A stretch of DNA of 64,000 nt from Sulfurifustis variabilis (lineage in GTDB: Bacteria > Pseudomonadota > Gammaproteobacteria > Acidiferrobacterales > Sulfurifustaceae), in contig NZ_AP014936.1 in NCBI RefSeq assembly GCF_002355415.1, forward strand, positions 1,860,001-1,924,000, in the 5' to 3' direction. Position numbers and translations under genes: made by a program. The notes below the pieces were generated by a model. The model ran no database searches and was not told the origin of the DNA. It saw nothing but the letters and a program-made list of their open reading frames with translations. Below are positions 40,781 through 50,638 of this stretch, in pieces (position 1 is the first letter of the stretch; each line of letters begins with the position of its first letter).

Positions 40781-43239
40781 CGCCGCGCGCGCGAGGGATC
40801 GGGGTCGTCGCCCGGCCCCGGTGCGAAAAACGCCCGGGCCTGCTCGGCCATCGCGCGCAGCTTCGCCTCCACCAGGAAGTTGACGCTGCCGTCGGGAAAC
40901 CGGCCGTCCGGACCCCGCTCGCCGGCCGGGCGTCCGGTGAGGAGCGCCAGCCCCTCGTCGACGTGGTTTACCGCGTAAACGTGGAAGCGTCCCTGCGCCG
41001 CGGCCTCCACGACGTCCGCGCGCAGCATCAGGTGCTGCACGTTCGCCGCCGGGATGAGCACGCCCTGCTCGCCGGTCAGGCCGCGACGCCGGCAGGCGTC
41101 GAAGAACCCCTCGATCTTCTCGTTCACTCCGCCGATCGCCTGCACCTCGCCGTGCTGATCGATTGAGCCGGTCACGGCCAGCGACTGCCGGAGCGGGACG
41201 TCCGCGAGCGCCGAGAGCAGCGCATAAAGCTCCGCGCACGAGGCGCTGTCTCCTTCGACCTCGCCGTAGGTCTGCTCGAAGACCAGGCTCGCCGACATGG
41301 AGAGCGGCCGATCGAGCACGTAACGACCGCCGAGGAGGCCGGAGAGGATCAGCACGCCTTTGCTGTGGATCGGACCGCCGAGCTCGACTTCCCGCTGGAT
41401 ATCGAGCACGTCACCCTTGCCGAGCCGAACCCGCGCGCTGATCCGGACCGGATGGCCGAAAGCGAAGTCGCCGAGCCGCGCGAGCGACAGCCCGTTCACC
41501 TGCCCCACACGGCTTCCCCGGGTCTCGATCAGGAGCAGCCGGCGCTCGATCTGCTCCTGCACGAGTGACCGCACGCGATCCAGGCGATAGACCTTCGCGT
41601 CGATCGCGCGCGCGATGTCCTCGACCGTGACCGTCCCGCGTCCCGCCTCGCGCGCCCAGTAATCCGCTTCACGCAGCAGGTCGGCCAGCTCGCGCACGCG
41701 CAGCGACAGCTTGCTGGCGTCGTCCGCGAGCCGCGCGGCGTGCTCGACGGTGCGCGCCACCGCTCCGCGATCGAAGGGCAGCAGCTTCTCCTTGAGGACG
41801 AGCCCGGCGATGAGCCGCGCGTAACCGAGCTGCGCCTGATCGTCGCGCGCCATGTCGTCCTCGAAGTCGGCGGCGACCTTGAAGAGCTCGGCAAAGTCGG
41901 GGTCGTACTGGTACAGCAGGTAATACAGCAGCCGGTCCCCGAGCAGCACAACCTTGACATCCAGCGGCGCGGGCTCGGGTTCGAGCGAGACGGTACTGAT
42001 GAGGCTCAGCACCTGCCCGAGCGATTCGATCCGGATCTCGCGCGTATCGAGCGCGCGCTTGAGCCCCTCCCAGGCGAAGGGCTGCATGAGCAGCTTGCGC
42101 GCGTCGAGCAGGAGGTATCCGCCGTCGGCCCGGTGCAACGCGCCCGCCTTGATCAGGGCGAAATCCGTGACCAGCGCCCCCATCTGCGCCACGTGCTCGA
42201 TGCGCCCGAGCAGGTTGTGGTAGGTGGGATGGTCCTCGTGCACGACCGGCGCGCCCGCCACCCCGCTTCGATCCACCAGCACATTGACGCGGTAGCGGCG
42301 CAGGGGCGCCCCGCCTCCCGTCATAGGCAGGCCGGACGGCGTCTCGGGTCCTTCCTCGCCGCGGCGGAAATCCTCGAAGTTCTCGACCATCGCCTGCTCG
42401 AGCCGGTCGAGGTGCTCCAGGACCTGCGCCAGCGATGCGTAGCCCTTGCGCAGCTCGTCGATCGCGTGGCGCACGGCGGACGTCGCCACCTCGCGATCGA
42501 GCTGCCGGATTCGCTGCTGCCCCTCGCGCCGCCATTGATGGATCTGCTGCATGAGCCGCTCGAGGCGCTCTTCGAGCGAGGCGATCACCGCCTGCAGCCG
42601 CTCCTGCTCCTCCCCGGGCAGCGCCTGGAATTCCTCGGCGCCGACCACCTCGCCCTTGCGCATCGGCGCGAACGCCATGCCGGCCGGCGTGCGGATGAGC
42701 GCGATGCCGTGCGAGTCGGCCTCGCGGCCCAGCTCCTCGAACGCACGCTGCTGCTGCTCCTTGAGCGACTCCTCGATCTCGCGCCGCCGCGCCCGATACT
42801 CGTCGGTTTCGAACACCGCCGGAATCGCGCCTCGCACGTCCTCCAGCAGCCGGTCCACGTCGCGCCGAAGACGCTCGCCCACGCCGGTCGGGAGCCTCAG
42901 GAGGCGTGGACGGTGGGGCGCGTCGAAGTTGTTGACGTAGCAAAGATCAAGGGAGGCCGGTTCCCGCGCCGCGCGCTCGTCGAGTATCAGCCGCACCAGC
43001 GTGCGCTTGCCGGCGCCCGGAGGGCCGAGCGCGTAGAGATGGTAACCAGGGCGCCGGATGCCGATGCCGAAACGCAGGGCTTCGAGCGCGCGCGGCTGCC
43101 CGAGAATGGTATCGAGCGGCTTCAGACCCGCGGTGGTCTCGAAGTCGAGCTGCGCGGGGTCGCAGCGGGTGTAGAGCTTCTCCGCCTCGAGCGGCGGGAT
43201 CGCCGGCGTGCCCCCCTTCGCCACCCCTGGTCCTTTCAC
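40777..43239 (-). CDS. Lon-like ATP-dependent protease (LonB/YcbZ type)
   Basis: An 820-residue protein. Walker A is GPPGAGKRT (72-80). A long coiled-coil insert (about 165-290, rich in Glu, Gln and Arg) follows, then the AAA region (HRADGGYLLLDARKLL, LLGDRLLYYLLYQYDPDF) and a C-terminal Lon protease domain with Ser665 (EGDSASCAEL) and Lys708 (GGVNEKIEGFF). The 43-residue Ser-Lys spacing equals that of E. coli Lon. There is no N-terminal LAN domain, so it belongs to the YcbZ/LonB-like group. It probably degrades unfolded proteins. The GTG start overlaps the HPF gene stop, linking protease, ribosome hibernation and chaperone genes. Confidence 0.9.
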   Translation of the reverse strand: MKGPGVAKGGTPAIPPLEAEKLYTRCDPAQLDFETTAGLKPLDTILGQPRALEALRFGIGIRRPGYHLYALGPPGAGKRTLVRLILDERAAREPASLDLCYVNNFDAPHRPRLLRLPTGVGERLRRDVDRLLEDVRGAIPAVFETDEYRARRREIEESLKEQQQRAFEELGREADSHGIALIRTPAGMAFAPMRKGEVVGAEEFQALPGEEQERLQAVIASLEERLERLMQQIHQWRREGQQRIRQLDREVATSAVRHAIDELRKGYASLAQVLEHLDRLEQAMVENFEDFRRGEEGPETPSGLPMTGGGAPLRRYRVNVLVDRSGVAGAPVVHEDHPTYHNLLGRIEHVAQMGALVTDFALIKAGALHRADGGYLLLDARKLLMQPFAWEGLKRALDTREIRIESLGQVLSLISTVSLEPEPAPLDVKVVLLGDRLLYYLLYQYDPDFAELFKVAADFEDDMARDDQAQLGYARLIAGLVLKEKLLPFDRGAVARTVEHAARLADDASKLSLRVRELADLLREADYWAREAGRGTVTVEDIARAIDAKVYRLDRVRSLVQEQIERRLLLIETRGSRVGQVNGLSLARLGDFAFGHPVRISARVRLGKGDVLDIQREVELGGPIHSKGVLILSGLLGGRYVLDRPLSMSASLVFEQTYGEVEGDSASCAELYALLSALADVPLRQSLAVTGSIDQHGEVQAIGGVNEKIEGFFDACRRRGLTGEQGVLIPAANVQHLMLRADVVEAAAQGRFHVYAVNHVDEGLALLTGRPAGERGPDGRFPDGSVNFLVEAKLRAMAEQARAFFAPGPGDDPDPSRARR

Positions 43240-43799
43240 CCCGGGTGATGCTTGCCCACGAGACGGACGGTGCTCGCCTGCGGCCCGCGCTCGCCCATCT
43301 CCTCGACGAAACGCACCTCGGCGCCCACCGCGAGGTCGCCGAAGTCGGCGTCGATCACGCTGTGCCGGTGGAAGTAGACGGTGCGACCGTCCCCCGTCTC
43401 GATCCGGCCGTAGTCCTCCCCGGGGTTCAGCTCGACGATGCGGCCGTGGGGCGGCGTCTCGTGACTCTTCACGTCCCCGCGCCGGCGCCGCTCGTGATCC
43501 TCGAGCCGGCGCCGCACCGCGTCGAAGGCGTCCCGGATGGCGACGTAGACGTCTTCGTGCGCGTGGTTCAGCTCCGGCTCGCGGCTCGCCACCAGCTCCG
43601 CGCCCGGCACCTTCAGGTCCACGCGCACGTGATACAGGTGCCCCTGGTGGCGGTGCTTGTGCTCGGCCTCGACGACCACCCGACAGCTCATGACGTCGTC
43701 GGCATAGCGTTCGAGCCGCTCCGCCCGCTCCCGGACCTTCGCCTCGATGGCATCGGAGGGGTCCAGATTTCGGAAGACGATCTGCAACGGCAGCTTCAT
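43236..43799 (-). CDS. Ribosome hibernation factor (HPF/RaiA) with cold-shock domain
   Basis: A 187-residue fusion. The first 105 residues are an S30EA/HPF domain (LQIVFRNLDPSDAIEAKVRE, VDLKVPGAELVASREPE, DVYVAIRDAFDAVRRRLED). The tail (about 118-185) is a cold-shock-like OB fold: HGRIVELNPGEDYGRIETGD, TVYFHRHSVID and EVRFVEEMGERGPQAS. HPF binds the decoding centre and halts translation in stress or starvation; the added RNA-binding domain may tune this. GGAG precedes the ATG at 43799. It lies between groEL and the Lon-like gene. Confidence 0.9.
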   Translation of the reverse strand: MKLPLQIVFRNLDPSDAIEAKVRERAERLERYADDVMSCRVVVEAEHKHRHQGHLYHVRVDLKVPGAELVASREPELNHAHEDVYVAIRDAFDAVRRRLEDHERRRRGDVKSHETPPHGRIVELNPGEDYGRIETGDGRTVYFHRHSVIDADFGDLAVGAEVRFVEEMGERGPQASTVRLVGKHHPG

Positions 43800-43843
43800 G
43801 ATTCGCTTCTCCAAACGACGCCCGGCGCTCTCGCGCGCGGGGG

Positions 43844-45463
43844 TCAGTACTCGGGCTCGGCCGGCGCGCCTTCCCTGGGCTTCTCCGGGATCTCGGTCAT
43901 CGTCGCCTCGGTGAGCAGGAGCAGACTCGCGACCGACACCGCGTTCTCGAGCGCGACGCGCACGACCTTGGTGGGATCGATGATGCCCGCCCCGACCAGA
44001 TCGACGTACTCCTTGCGCGCGGCGTCGAAGCCAAGATTGCCCTCCCCGTGTCGCATGCGCTCGACCACCACGCCGCCGTCGACGGCGGAGTTCTCGGCGA
44101 TCTGTCGCGCCGGGGATTCGAGCGCGCGCTTCAGGATCTGCACGCCCGTGCGCTCGTCGCCGTCGCACTGTTGCTCCTCGCGCGCGACCGCATCGATCGC
44201 GCGGATGAGCGCGAGGCCCCCGCCGGCGACGATGCCTTCCTCGACCGCGGCCTTGGTCGCGCTGATCGCGTCGTCCAGCGCCTCCTTCTTCGACTTCATT
44301 TCGGCCTCGGAGGGCGCCCCCACGCGGATGACGGCGACCCCGCCGGCGAGTTTCGCGAGCCGCTCTTCCAGCTTCTCGCGATCGTAGTCGCTCGTCGCCT
44401 TCTCGATCTCGCGCCGGATCTGCTGCATGCGTGCGTCGATCGCCGCGCGTTCGCCGGCGCCGCCGATGACGGTCGTGTTGTCCTTGTCCACGACGACGCG
44501 CCGGGCGCGGCCGAGCTGCTCGAACGTGGCGTCCTCCAGCTTGAGCCCGACATCCTCCGAGATGACCTGCCCGCCGGTAAGAATCGCGAGGTCGGCGAGC
44601 ATGCTCTTCCGTCGGTCGCCGAACCCGGGGGCCTTCACCGCGCAGTTCCGCAGCACGGCCCGCACCTGGTTCACGATCAGCGTGGCGAGCGCCTCGCCCT
44701 CGACCTCCTCGGCAACGACCAGCACCGGGCGTCCGGCCTTGGCGATCTGCTCGAGGATCGGAATCAGGTCGCGCAGGCTGCTGATCCGGCGGTCGCAGAT
44801 GAGGATGCAGGCGTCCTCGAGCACCGCCTCCATCTTTTCGGTGTCGGTGATGAAGTAAGGCGAGATATAGCCGCGGTCGAACTGCATGCCCTCCACGACG
44901 TCGAGCACGGTTTCGGTCGTCTTCGACTCCTCGACCGTGATCACCCCCTCGCCCCCGACCCGCTCCATCGCCTCCGCGACGAGCTCGCCGATCGCCGGAT
45001 CGTTGTGCGCCGAGATGGTGGCGACCTGCGCCTTTTCCCTGCGCGTCTGCACGGGACGGGACAGCGCGCGCAACGCGTCGACGGCCGCTTTCAGCCCGCG
45101 ATCCAGGCCGCGCTTGAGATCGATCGCGCTCGCGCCGGCCACCACGTTGCGCACGCCCTCCGCGTAGATGGCGTGGGCGAGAACCGTCGAGGTGCTGGTG
45201 CCGTCACCGACCGCGTCGCCGGTCTTCTCCGCCGCCTGGCGCAACATCTGGGCGCCGAGGTTCTCCTCGGGGTCCCGGAGATCGACCTCCTTCGCGATGG
45301 TGACGCCGTCGTTGCACACGATCGGGGCGCCCCATTTTCGCTGAAGCAGGACCGATTTGGATTTGGGCCCGAGCGTGACGCGCACGGCATCGGCGAGCGC
45401 CCCCGCGCCCCGCAGGATCCGTTCGCGGGCTGCCGAACCGAAGAGGATCTGCTTGTGCGCCAT
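43844..45463 (-). CDS. groEL: GroEL-type chaperonin (60 kDa), accessory copy
   Basis: A 539-residue chaperonin. ATPase motifs are [22 protein letters not shown] and [11 protein letters not shown]; apical and equatorial regions fit GroEL ([36 protein letters not shown]-type helix). Sequence departures ([21 protein letters not shown] at the start, no GGM tail, ending PAEPEY) and the absence of groES beside it suggest a secondary, specialised copy. It begins at ATG 45463 (MAHKQI), since the upstream residues do not fit. It heads a minus-strand group with the HPF-cold-shock and Lon-like genes, probably stress-induced. Confidence 0.92.
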   Translation of the reverse strand: MAHKQILFGSAARERILRGAGALADAVRVTLGPKSKSVLLQRKWGAPIVCNDGVTIAKEVDLRDPEENLGAQMLRQAAEKTGDAVGDGTSTSTVLAHAIYAEGVRNVVAGASAIDLKRGLDRGLKAAVDALRALSRPVQTRREKAQVATISAHNDPAIGELVAEAMERVGGEGVITVEESKTTETVLDVVEGMQFDRGYISPYFITDTEKMEAVLEDACILICDRRISSLRDLIPILEQIAKAGRPVLVVAEEVEGEALATLIVNQVRAVLRNCAVKAPGFGDRRKSMLADLAILTGGQVISEDVGLKLEDATFEQLGRARRVVVDKDNTTVIGGAGERAAIDARMQQIRREIEKATSDYDREKLEERLAKLAGGVAVIRVGAPSEAEMKSKKEALDDAISATKAAVEEGIVAGGGLALIRAIDAVAREEQQCDGDERTGVQILKRALESPARQIAENSAVDGGVVVERMRHGEGNLGFDAARKEYVDLVGAGIIDPTKVVRVALENAVSVASLLLLTEATMTEIPEKPREGAPAEPEY

Positions 45464-45522
45464 TCTTCCGACCCCCGGAGCTCCCTTTGCGTACATGTTT
45501 GCGCAACGGGCGGCGCGTGTTC

Positions 45523-45536
45523 TTGACGTGCGTCAA
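45523..45536. promoter_or_regulatory. Palindrome upstream of groEL
   Basis: TTGACG-TG-CGTCAA is a perfect inverted repeat 60 bases before the groEL start. It could be an operator. It is not a CIRCE element, and no matching -10 box was found at the right distance. Confidence 0.35.
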
Positions 45537-45587
45537 TTCCCCCGGCCGGGCATTCCCCGAACGCGAGCGGGGGCGGCCCCGGGGACA

Positions 45588-47240
45588 TCAGGTCCGTCGT
45601 CCCGCTCGCGCGCCTGCCTTGGCCCGGAACCGAGGTGCGTCCCGCAGCATTTCCCGTGCAGCGTTGAAGCCGCAGGCGCCCATGACGCCGCCGCCCGGAT
45701 GCGTGGCGGCGCCGCACAGGTAGAGGCCGGCGATCGGAGCGCGGTAATCGGCGTAACCGGGCACCGGCCGGAGAAAGAAAAGCTGGCCCAGTGTCATGGC
45801 CCCTTGGAAGATGTTGCCGCCGGTCAGCGCGAAGCGTTCCTCCAGGTCGGGCGGCGCGAGCACCTGGCGCGCAACCACCGCTCCCCGCATGTTCGGCGCA
45901 TACTCGGCGAGCACGTCGAGGCAGCGATCCGCGAACGCCTCGCGCGCGTCGTCCCACGTGCCTTCCGCCAGACGGTACGGCGCGTATTGCACGAACACGG
46001 ACATGAGGTGCCGGCCGGACGGCGCGACGGTGGGATCGACGACCGACGGGATCGTGCACTCGAGTATCGGCTGCCTGGATGGCCGGCCGTACTTGGCGTC
46101 GTCGAACGCGCGTTCGATGTAATCGAGCGACGGAGCGACGTGGATCGTGCCGCGGTGCTGCGGACCGGGCGCCGCCCCGGGCAGGGCCGCGAAAACCGGC
46201 AGCGCGCTCAGCGCGAGGTTGATCTTGAGCGAAGGACTGGCGTAATCGATCGCGCGGACCGCGTCGCCGAAGCCGGCGGGCAACTGGCGCGGATCGAGCA
46301 GGCGCAGGAAGGTGACGTGTGCGTCGGCGTTGGACACCACCTGGCGGGCTTCGATCTCGCTCCCGTCCTCGAGCACGACCCCGGCCGCCTTCCCCTCGCG
46401 CACGGCGATGCGCGCGACCGGCGCGCCGGTGCGGATCTCCGCGCCGTGGGCGCGCGCGGCCGCCGCCAGCGCCTGGCTGATGCCGCCCATCCCGCCGCGC
46501 ACGTAACACCAGACGCCGCGCGCGCTGTTGCACTCGCCCATCACGTGATGAAACAGCACGTACGCCGTGCCGGGCATGGACGGCGCGGCAAAGGCCCCGA
46601 TCACCGCGTCGGTCGCCAGCGTCGCCTTCAGCTCTTCGGACTCGAACCAGCGATCGAGGATGGCGCGCGCGCTCCCGGTGAGGACTTCGATGGCGCGCGC
46701 GCCGTCCCTTCTTCCCAGGCGCAGGAAGCGCCACCCGAGGCGGGCGAGCGCGTAGAGATCGCGCGGGCGCAGGGACCAGGGATCCGGAGGGGTCATTTCC
46801 AGCGTCGGCTCGATGAAGTCCGCGACCCGCTCGAGCATGGCCTCGTAGTGCGGCAGCGCGTCCGCGTCGCGCGAGGAGAACTTCGCGATCTCCCGCCGGT
46901 TGAGATCGCGGTCGGGACCGAGCATGAGGTACCGCCCGTCCGGAAACGGGCTGAACGACGAGGGGTTACGCGGCAGGAGCTCGAGTCCGTGGCGACGGAG
47001 CTCCAGCTCCCGGACGATGCGCGGGCGCAGCAGGCTGCACACGTAACTGGCGGTCGAGACCTTGAAGCCCGGCCAGAGCTCTTCGGTCACGCACGCCCCG
47101 CCGATCAGATCACGGCGCTCGAGCACGATCACCCGCAACCCGGCGCGCGCGAGATAGGCCGCGGCGACCAGCCCGTTGTGGCCGGCGCCGATGACGACGA
47201 CGTCGTAGGGGTCGGACGACAAGGCCGCTGCACGGCTCAT
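45588..47240 (-). CDS. CrtI/PYROXD2-like FAD oxidoreductase
   Basis: A 550-residue flavoprotein. It begins with an ADP-binding motif (DVVVIGAGHNGLVAAAYLARAG and LERRDLIGGACVTEE) and ends with the family's C-terminal FAD motif (GLYLCGAATHPGGGVMGACG). CYVRGGMGGISQALAAAA and GAPVARIAV are also typical of phytoene desaturase-like enzymes. No carotenoid genes are nearby, and PYROXD2-like members have no settled substrate. Upstream a 318-base region separates it from the divergent rhodanese gene. Confidence 0.85.
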   Translation of the reverse strand: MSRAAALSSDPYDVVVIGAGHNGLVAAAYLARAGLRVIVLERRDLIGGACVTEELWPGFKVSTASYVCSLLRPRIVRELELRRHGLELLPRNPSSFSPFPDGRYLMLGPDRDLNRREIAKFSSRDADALPHYEAMLERVADFIEPTLEMTPPDPWSLRPRDLYALARLGWRFLRLGRRDGARAIEVLTGSARAILDRWFESEELKATLATDAVIGAFAAPSMPGTAYVLFHHVMGECNSARGVWCYVRGGMGGISQALAAAARAHGAEIRTGAPVARIAVREGKAAGVVLEDGSEIEARQVVSNADAHVTFLRLLDPRQLPAGFGDAVRAIDYASPSLKINLALSALPVFAALPGAAPGPQHRGTIHVAPSLDYIERAFDDAKYGRPSRQPILECTIPSVVDPTVAPSGRHLMSVFVQYAPYRLAEGTWDDAREAFADRCLDVLAEYAPNMRGAVVARQVLAPPDLEERFALTGGNIFQGAMTLGQLFFLRPVPGYADYRAPIAGLYLCGAATHPGGGVMGACGFNAAREMLRDAPRFRAKAGARAGRRT

Positions 47241-47435
47241 GGACGCGTCTCGTTACGGTAACCCGCCCGGCCCGAACGCGCGATACAACCGCCTCGTCGC
47301 TGGCGGCGTCCTTGCCGCTTCCGGTCACTCCCGGTTACATCCTCGACCGCGGGTCTCACCGGATATTAAGTCAGGGCGCCGGGACAAGTCGTTTCATTTC
47401 AATGGCATACGGAAATGTCGGCGATTCTTACACTT

Positions 47436-47451
47436 CGGCACACGCCTTGCA
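47436..47451 (+). promoter_or_regulatory. Sigma-54 promoter for the rhodanese gene
   Basis: CGGCACACGCCTTGCA matches the RpoN consensus at GGCAC-N5-TTGCA, with GG-N10-GC spacing. Only the first base of the -24 box and the less conserved G differ. It lies 108 bases before ATG 47559 in the gap 47241-47558, which otherwise holds no gene. It would make the exported rhodanese gene dependent on RpoN and an activator. Confidence 0.65.
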
Positions 47452-47558
47452 TCATCCTGTTGCCGCTTGAAAACGGCCTGGATCTCCATTGGGCGAAGGA
47501 CTGCACCGGGCAACCGGAAAGAACGCCTGCCCTCGGGCAGATCTTGAGAGAAGCCATC

Positions 47559-48401
47559 ATGAATCACCCCGTCTACGCCGTCGTCTTTATGGCGATGCTC
47601 GCGCTGCAACCCGTCGTGGTCTCCGCGAACGCACCCAAGGACGCCGCGCCCAGCGCGTTCCCGCTGCGTCCGCAGTACATCGACGTCACGGTGCTCGAAA
47701 CCGCGGATCTCGCCGCGCGGTTCGAGGAGGTCATCGTCGTGGACGTGCGCTCGCAATACGAGTACGACACGCTGCGCATTCAGAACGCCCTGCTGCTGCC
47801 CGTGACCGACAAGAGCTTCGTCCAGGAAGTGCGCCGCCTCAGGGAGTCGAGCACCAAGCCGATCGTTTTCTACTGCAACGGCAAGACCTGTCGCAAATCC
47901 TACGATGCGGCGCTCATGGCGCAGTCCTCGCGCATTCCGAACGTTTACTGCTACGACGCCGGGGTGTTCGACTGGGCAAAGGCGCATCCCGAGAAAACGG
48001 CCCTCCTCGGGAAGACGCCGATGAACCCCAAGGCACTCATCGACAGCGACCGTTTCAAGGAGCGCCTGCTGCCGCCGAAGGATTTCGCGGCCAAGGCCGA
48101 GGGTGCGGCCGTCATCCTCGACGTCCGCGACCGCGCACAACGCGATACCCCGCTGTTCCCGTTCCGCGAGCTTCGCGCCCAGCTGGACGAAAACGCCAAG
48201 ATCGACGCCGCCATCGAGCAAGCGAAGAGGGAGAAAAAGACGCTGCTCATCTACGACGCAGTCGGCAAGCAGGTACAGTGGATGCAGTACCACATCGAGG
48301 AAAAAGGCCTTGCCGATTACTACTTCATGAAGGGCGGCGCGCAAGCCTACTGGGACGCCACCCTCGGCAAGGTCTCGCTCGGGACGGCGAAGGCGAAGTA
48401 G
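47559..48401 (+). CDS. Periplasmic rhodanese-like protein with two domains
   Basis: A 280-residue exported protein. A signal peptide (VVFMAMLALQPVVVSANA) precedes a rhodanese domain with VVDVRSQYEYD and active-site Cys106 in FYCNGKTCRKSYD. The second half repeats the fold (VILDVRDRAQRD, LIYDAVGKQVQWMQYHIEEKG, YYFMKGGAQAYWD) but lacks the Cys. Such proteins transfer sulfane sulfur or sense sulfur species in the periplasm. ATG 47559 is chosen because it begins the signal peptide. A sigma-54 promoter lies upstream. A CGCGGCC-TGC-GGGCCGCG hairpin follows its stop, near 48416-48433. Confidence 0.85.
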   Translation: MNHPVYAVVFMAMLALQPVVVSANAPKDAAPSAFPLRPQYIDVTVLETADLAARFEEVIVVDVRSQYEYDTLRIQNALLLPVTDKSFVQEVRRLRESSTKPIVFYCNGKTCRKSYDAALMAQSSRIPNVYCYDAGVFDWAKAHPEKTALLGKTPMNPKALIDSDRFKERLLPPKDFAAKAEGAAVILDVRDRAQRDTPLFPFRELRAQLDENAKIDAAIEQAKREKKTLLIYDAVGKQVQWMQYHIEEKGLADYYFMKGGAQAYWDATLGKVSLGTAKAK

Positions 48402-48637
48402 AAGTAGCCAGCCGCCGCGGCCTGCGGGCCGCGTGCCCCGGAACGACGACTTCGGCGCCCCTCGGCGCCGGGTCTGCTTCCGCGCCATGGGTATCGCGCC
48501 GGCTGCTTCCGCGGCGCGGTTCTGATTCCCGGGGCGCCCGATGACCGGCCGGTCCAGCCAGCGGTCGCGATCGCCGAAGCGGCATCTCCCGACGCAATGG
48601 GCGATACTACCGACTCGTCCTTGCATCTCGAGCGGCC

Positions 48638-49789
48638 ATGGCAGGCAACGGCGCCAGCGATATCGACTCGCTTCTCATCTCCGAGTTTCCACTGCTTCCG
48701 GGTCTCGTTTACCTGAACCATGCCGCGGTGAGCCCGTGGCCACGCAGAACGGCCGAGACGGTCAAGCGCTTTGCCGAGGAGAACCTTCGCGAAGGTGCCA
48801 GCCGCTATCCCGAGTGGCTGCAGACCGAACGGCTGCTGCGCGGGCAGCTTGCCGGCCTCGTGAACGCGCCCTCGATCGACGACATCGCGCTTCTCAAGAA
48901 CACCTCCGAAGGGTTGTCGTTCGTGGCCTACGGTCTCGACTGGCGGTCGGGCGACAACGTCGTGATCACGGCCGAGGAATTTCCGTCCAACCGCATCGTG
49001 TGGGAGTCGCTCGCCTCCCGCGGCGTCGGCCTGCGGGAAGCACGCGTGTCGCACGTCCACGACCCCGAGTCGGCCATCCTGGAAGCGACCGATCGGCACA
49101 CGCGCCTCGTGTCCGTAAGCTCCGTGCAGTACGCATCCGGACTGCGCCTCGACCTCGGACGGCTCGGCACCGCCTGCCGCGAGCGCGGCATCGCCTTCTG
49201 CGTTGATGCGATCCAGGGGCTCGGCGTGTTCCGGCACGACGTGCAGGCCGCGCAGATCGACTTTCTCGTGGCCGACGGGCACAAATGGCTGCTCGGGCCG
49301 GAGGGGATCGCGGTTTTCTATTGCCGGCCGGAGTGGCGCGAGCGGCTGAAGCTGCACGAGTACGGCTGGCACATGGTGGAGGACATGGGCGACTACGCAC
49401 GCCGCGACTGGCGGCCCGCGGCCGGCGCACGCCGTTTCGAATGCGGCAGCCCGAACATGCTCGGCATCCACGCCCTCTCCGCGAGCCTCTCCCTGCTGCT
49501 CGAGCTCGGGCCGGAAACCGTGGAGCGCCGGGTGCTCGAGCGCACGGAACACCTGTTCGAGAGGATCCGCGCGGCGCCGTCGCTCGATCTCGTCACGCCG
49601 ACCCGTTCCGGCCGATATGCGGGCATCGTCTCCTTCCGCCACCGTTCGGTCCCGAACCCGGTGATCCACGAGAGGCTTCGGAAGGCGAACGTGGTCTGCG
49701 CCGAGCGGCTGGGCGGCATCCGTTTCTCGCCCCATTGCTACACGCCGCTCGAGCAACTGGAGACCGCCGTCGCGATCGCCGCCGGGTAG
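48638..49789 (+). CDS. Class V aminotransferase (cysteine desulfurase/isopenicillin epimerase-like)
   Basis: A 383-residue PLP enzyme. PLP Lys216 sits in VADGHKWLLGPEGIAVFY; Asp190 and Gln193 lie in FCVDAIQGLG; the N-terminus reads LVYLNHAAVSPWPRR. These fit the CsdA/isopenicillin-N-epimerase-like branch, which includes cysteine desulfurases, kynureninase-like and other enzymes. A Cys in the C-terminal active-site loop is not obvious, so desulfurase activity is unproven. The upstream 236-base region has only the hairpin after the rhodanese gene. Confidence 0.82.
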   Translation: MAGNGASDIDSLLISEFPLLPGLVYLNHAAVSPWPRRTAETVKRFAEENLREGASRYPEWLQTERLLRGQLAGLVNAPSIDDIALLKNTSEGLSFVAYGLDWRSGDNVVITAEEFPSNRIVWESLASRGVGLREARVSHVHDPESAILEATDRHTRLVSVSSVQYASGLRLDLGRLGTACRERGIAFCVDAIQGLGVFRHDVQAAQIDFLVADGHKWLLGPEGIAVFYCRPEWRERLKLHEYGWHMVEDMGDYARRDWRPAAGARRFECGSPNMLGIHALSASLSLLLELGPETVERRVLERTEHLFERIRAAPSLDLVTPTRSGRYAGIVSFRHRSVPNPVIHERLRKANVVCAERLGGIRFSPHCYTPLEQLETAVAIAAG

Positions 49790-49853
49790 CCTCTCCTCGA
49801 ATCGAGCTCAGCGGCCTCGCGAATCGCCTTGTTTTCGCACCGAGAAGTTGCAG

Positions 49854-50636
49854 CTAGGAGTCGGCGCGCACAGCGCGAAACAAGGCGAAAAAGTTGCGAG
49901 TGGTCTGTCGGGCGAACTCGTCGAGGTCCGTGCCGCGGACGTCCGCCAGACACTCCGCCACGTGTCTGACGTAGGCCGGCTCGTTGGTCTTGCCCCGGTA
50001 CGGGACCGGTGCGAGATAAGGCGCGTCCGTCTCGACGAGCAGGCGGTCGGCGGGCACCTCCCTCGCGACCGCGCGGAGCGTCTCGGCGTTGCGGAAGGTG
50101 ACGATGCCGGAGAAGGAGATGTAAAAGCCGAGATCCAGGGCCCTGCGGGCCACTTCCCGACTCTCGGTGAAGCAGTGCATCACGCCGCCGATCTCGCCGG
50201 CGCCCTCCTCGGCCATGATCCGCAGCGTATCGTCCGCCGCCTCGCGCGTATGGATGATGAGCGGTTTGCGGGATGCCCGGGCGGCGCGGATATGGCGCCG
50301 GAACCGCTCGTGCTGCCAGGCGAGATCCCCCTCGCTGCGGTAGTAATCGAGTCCGGTCTCGCCGATCGCGACGACGCGGGGATCCTCGGCCAGGCCGATC
50401 AGCTCCTCGACGGTGGGGTCCCTGCCTTCGCGCTCGTTCGGATGCACGCCTACCGAGGCATAGACCCGGGGATGCGCTCGGGCGATGTCGATGATGCCGG
50501 GCAGTCGCTCGAGCGTTACCGAAACGCAGATCATGTGGCCGACCCCGTTCTCACGCGCCCGCGCGAGCACGGAAGGGACATCGGCGCCGAGGGGATCGAA
50601 ATCGAGGTGGCAGTGCGAATCGACGAGATCGGGCAC
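49854..50636 (-). CDS. tatD: TatD-family metal-dependent DNase
   Basis: A 260-residue TIM-barrel hydrolase. Metal ligands are seen in DSHCHLDF, GETGLDYYR, IIHTREA, MHCFTES and ETDAPYLAPVPYRGKTNEP. TatD proteins are 3'-5' exonucleases acting on single-stranded or damaged DNA. GTG 50636 (VPDLVDSHCH) begins directly on the first metal-binding strand; it lies 2 bases after the pilZ stop. The gene is the end of the tmk-holB-pilZ-tatD chain usual in gammaproteobacteria. Confidence 0.93.
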   Translation of the reverse strand: MPDLVDSHCHLDFDPLGADVPSVLARARENGVGHMICVSVTLERLPGIIDIARAHPRVYASVGVHPNEREGRDPTVEELIGLAEDPRVVAIGETGLDYYRSEGDLAWQHERFRRHIRAARASRKPLIIHTREAADDTLRIMAEEGAGEIGGVMHCFTESREVARRALDLGFYISFSGIVTFRNAETLRAVAREVPADRLLVETDAPYLAPVPYRGKTNEPAYVRHVAECLADVRGTDLDEFARQTTRNFFALFRAVRADS

Positions 50637-50638
50637 CG

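Noticed and set aside
45523-45536. CIRCE element before groEL
   Set aside because: CIRCE has 9-base TTAGCACTC arms with a 9-base spacer; this palindrome has 6-base arms and 2-base spacer.
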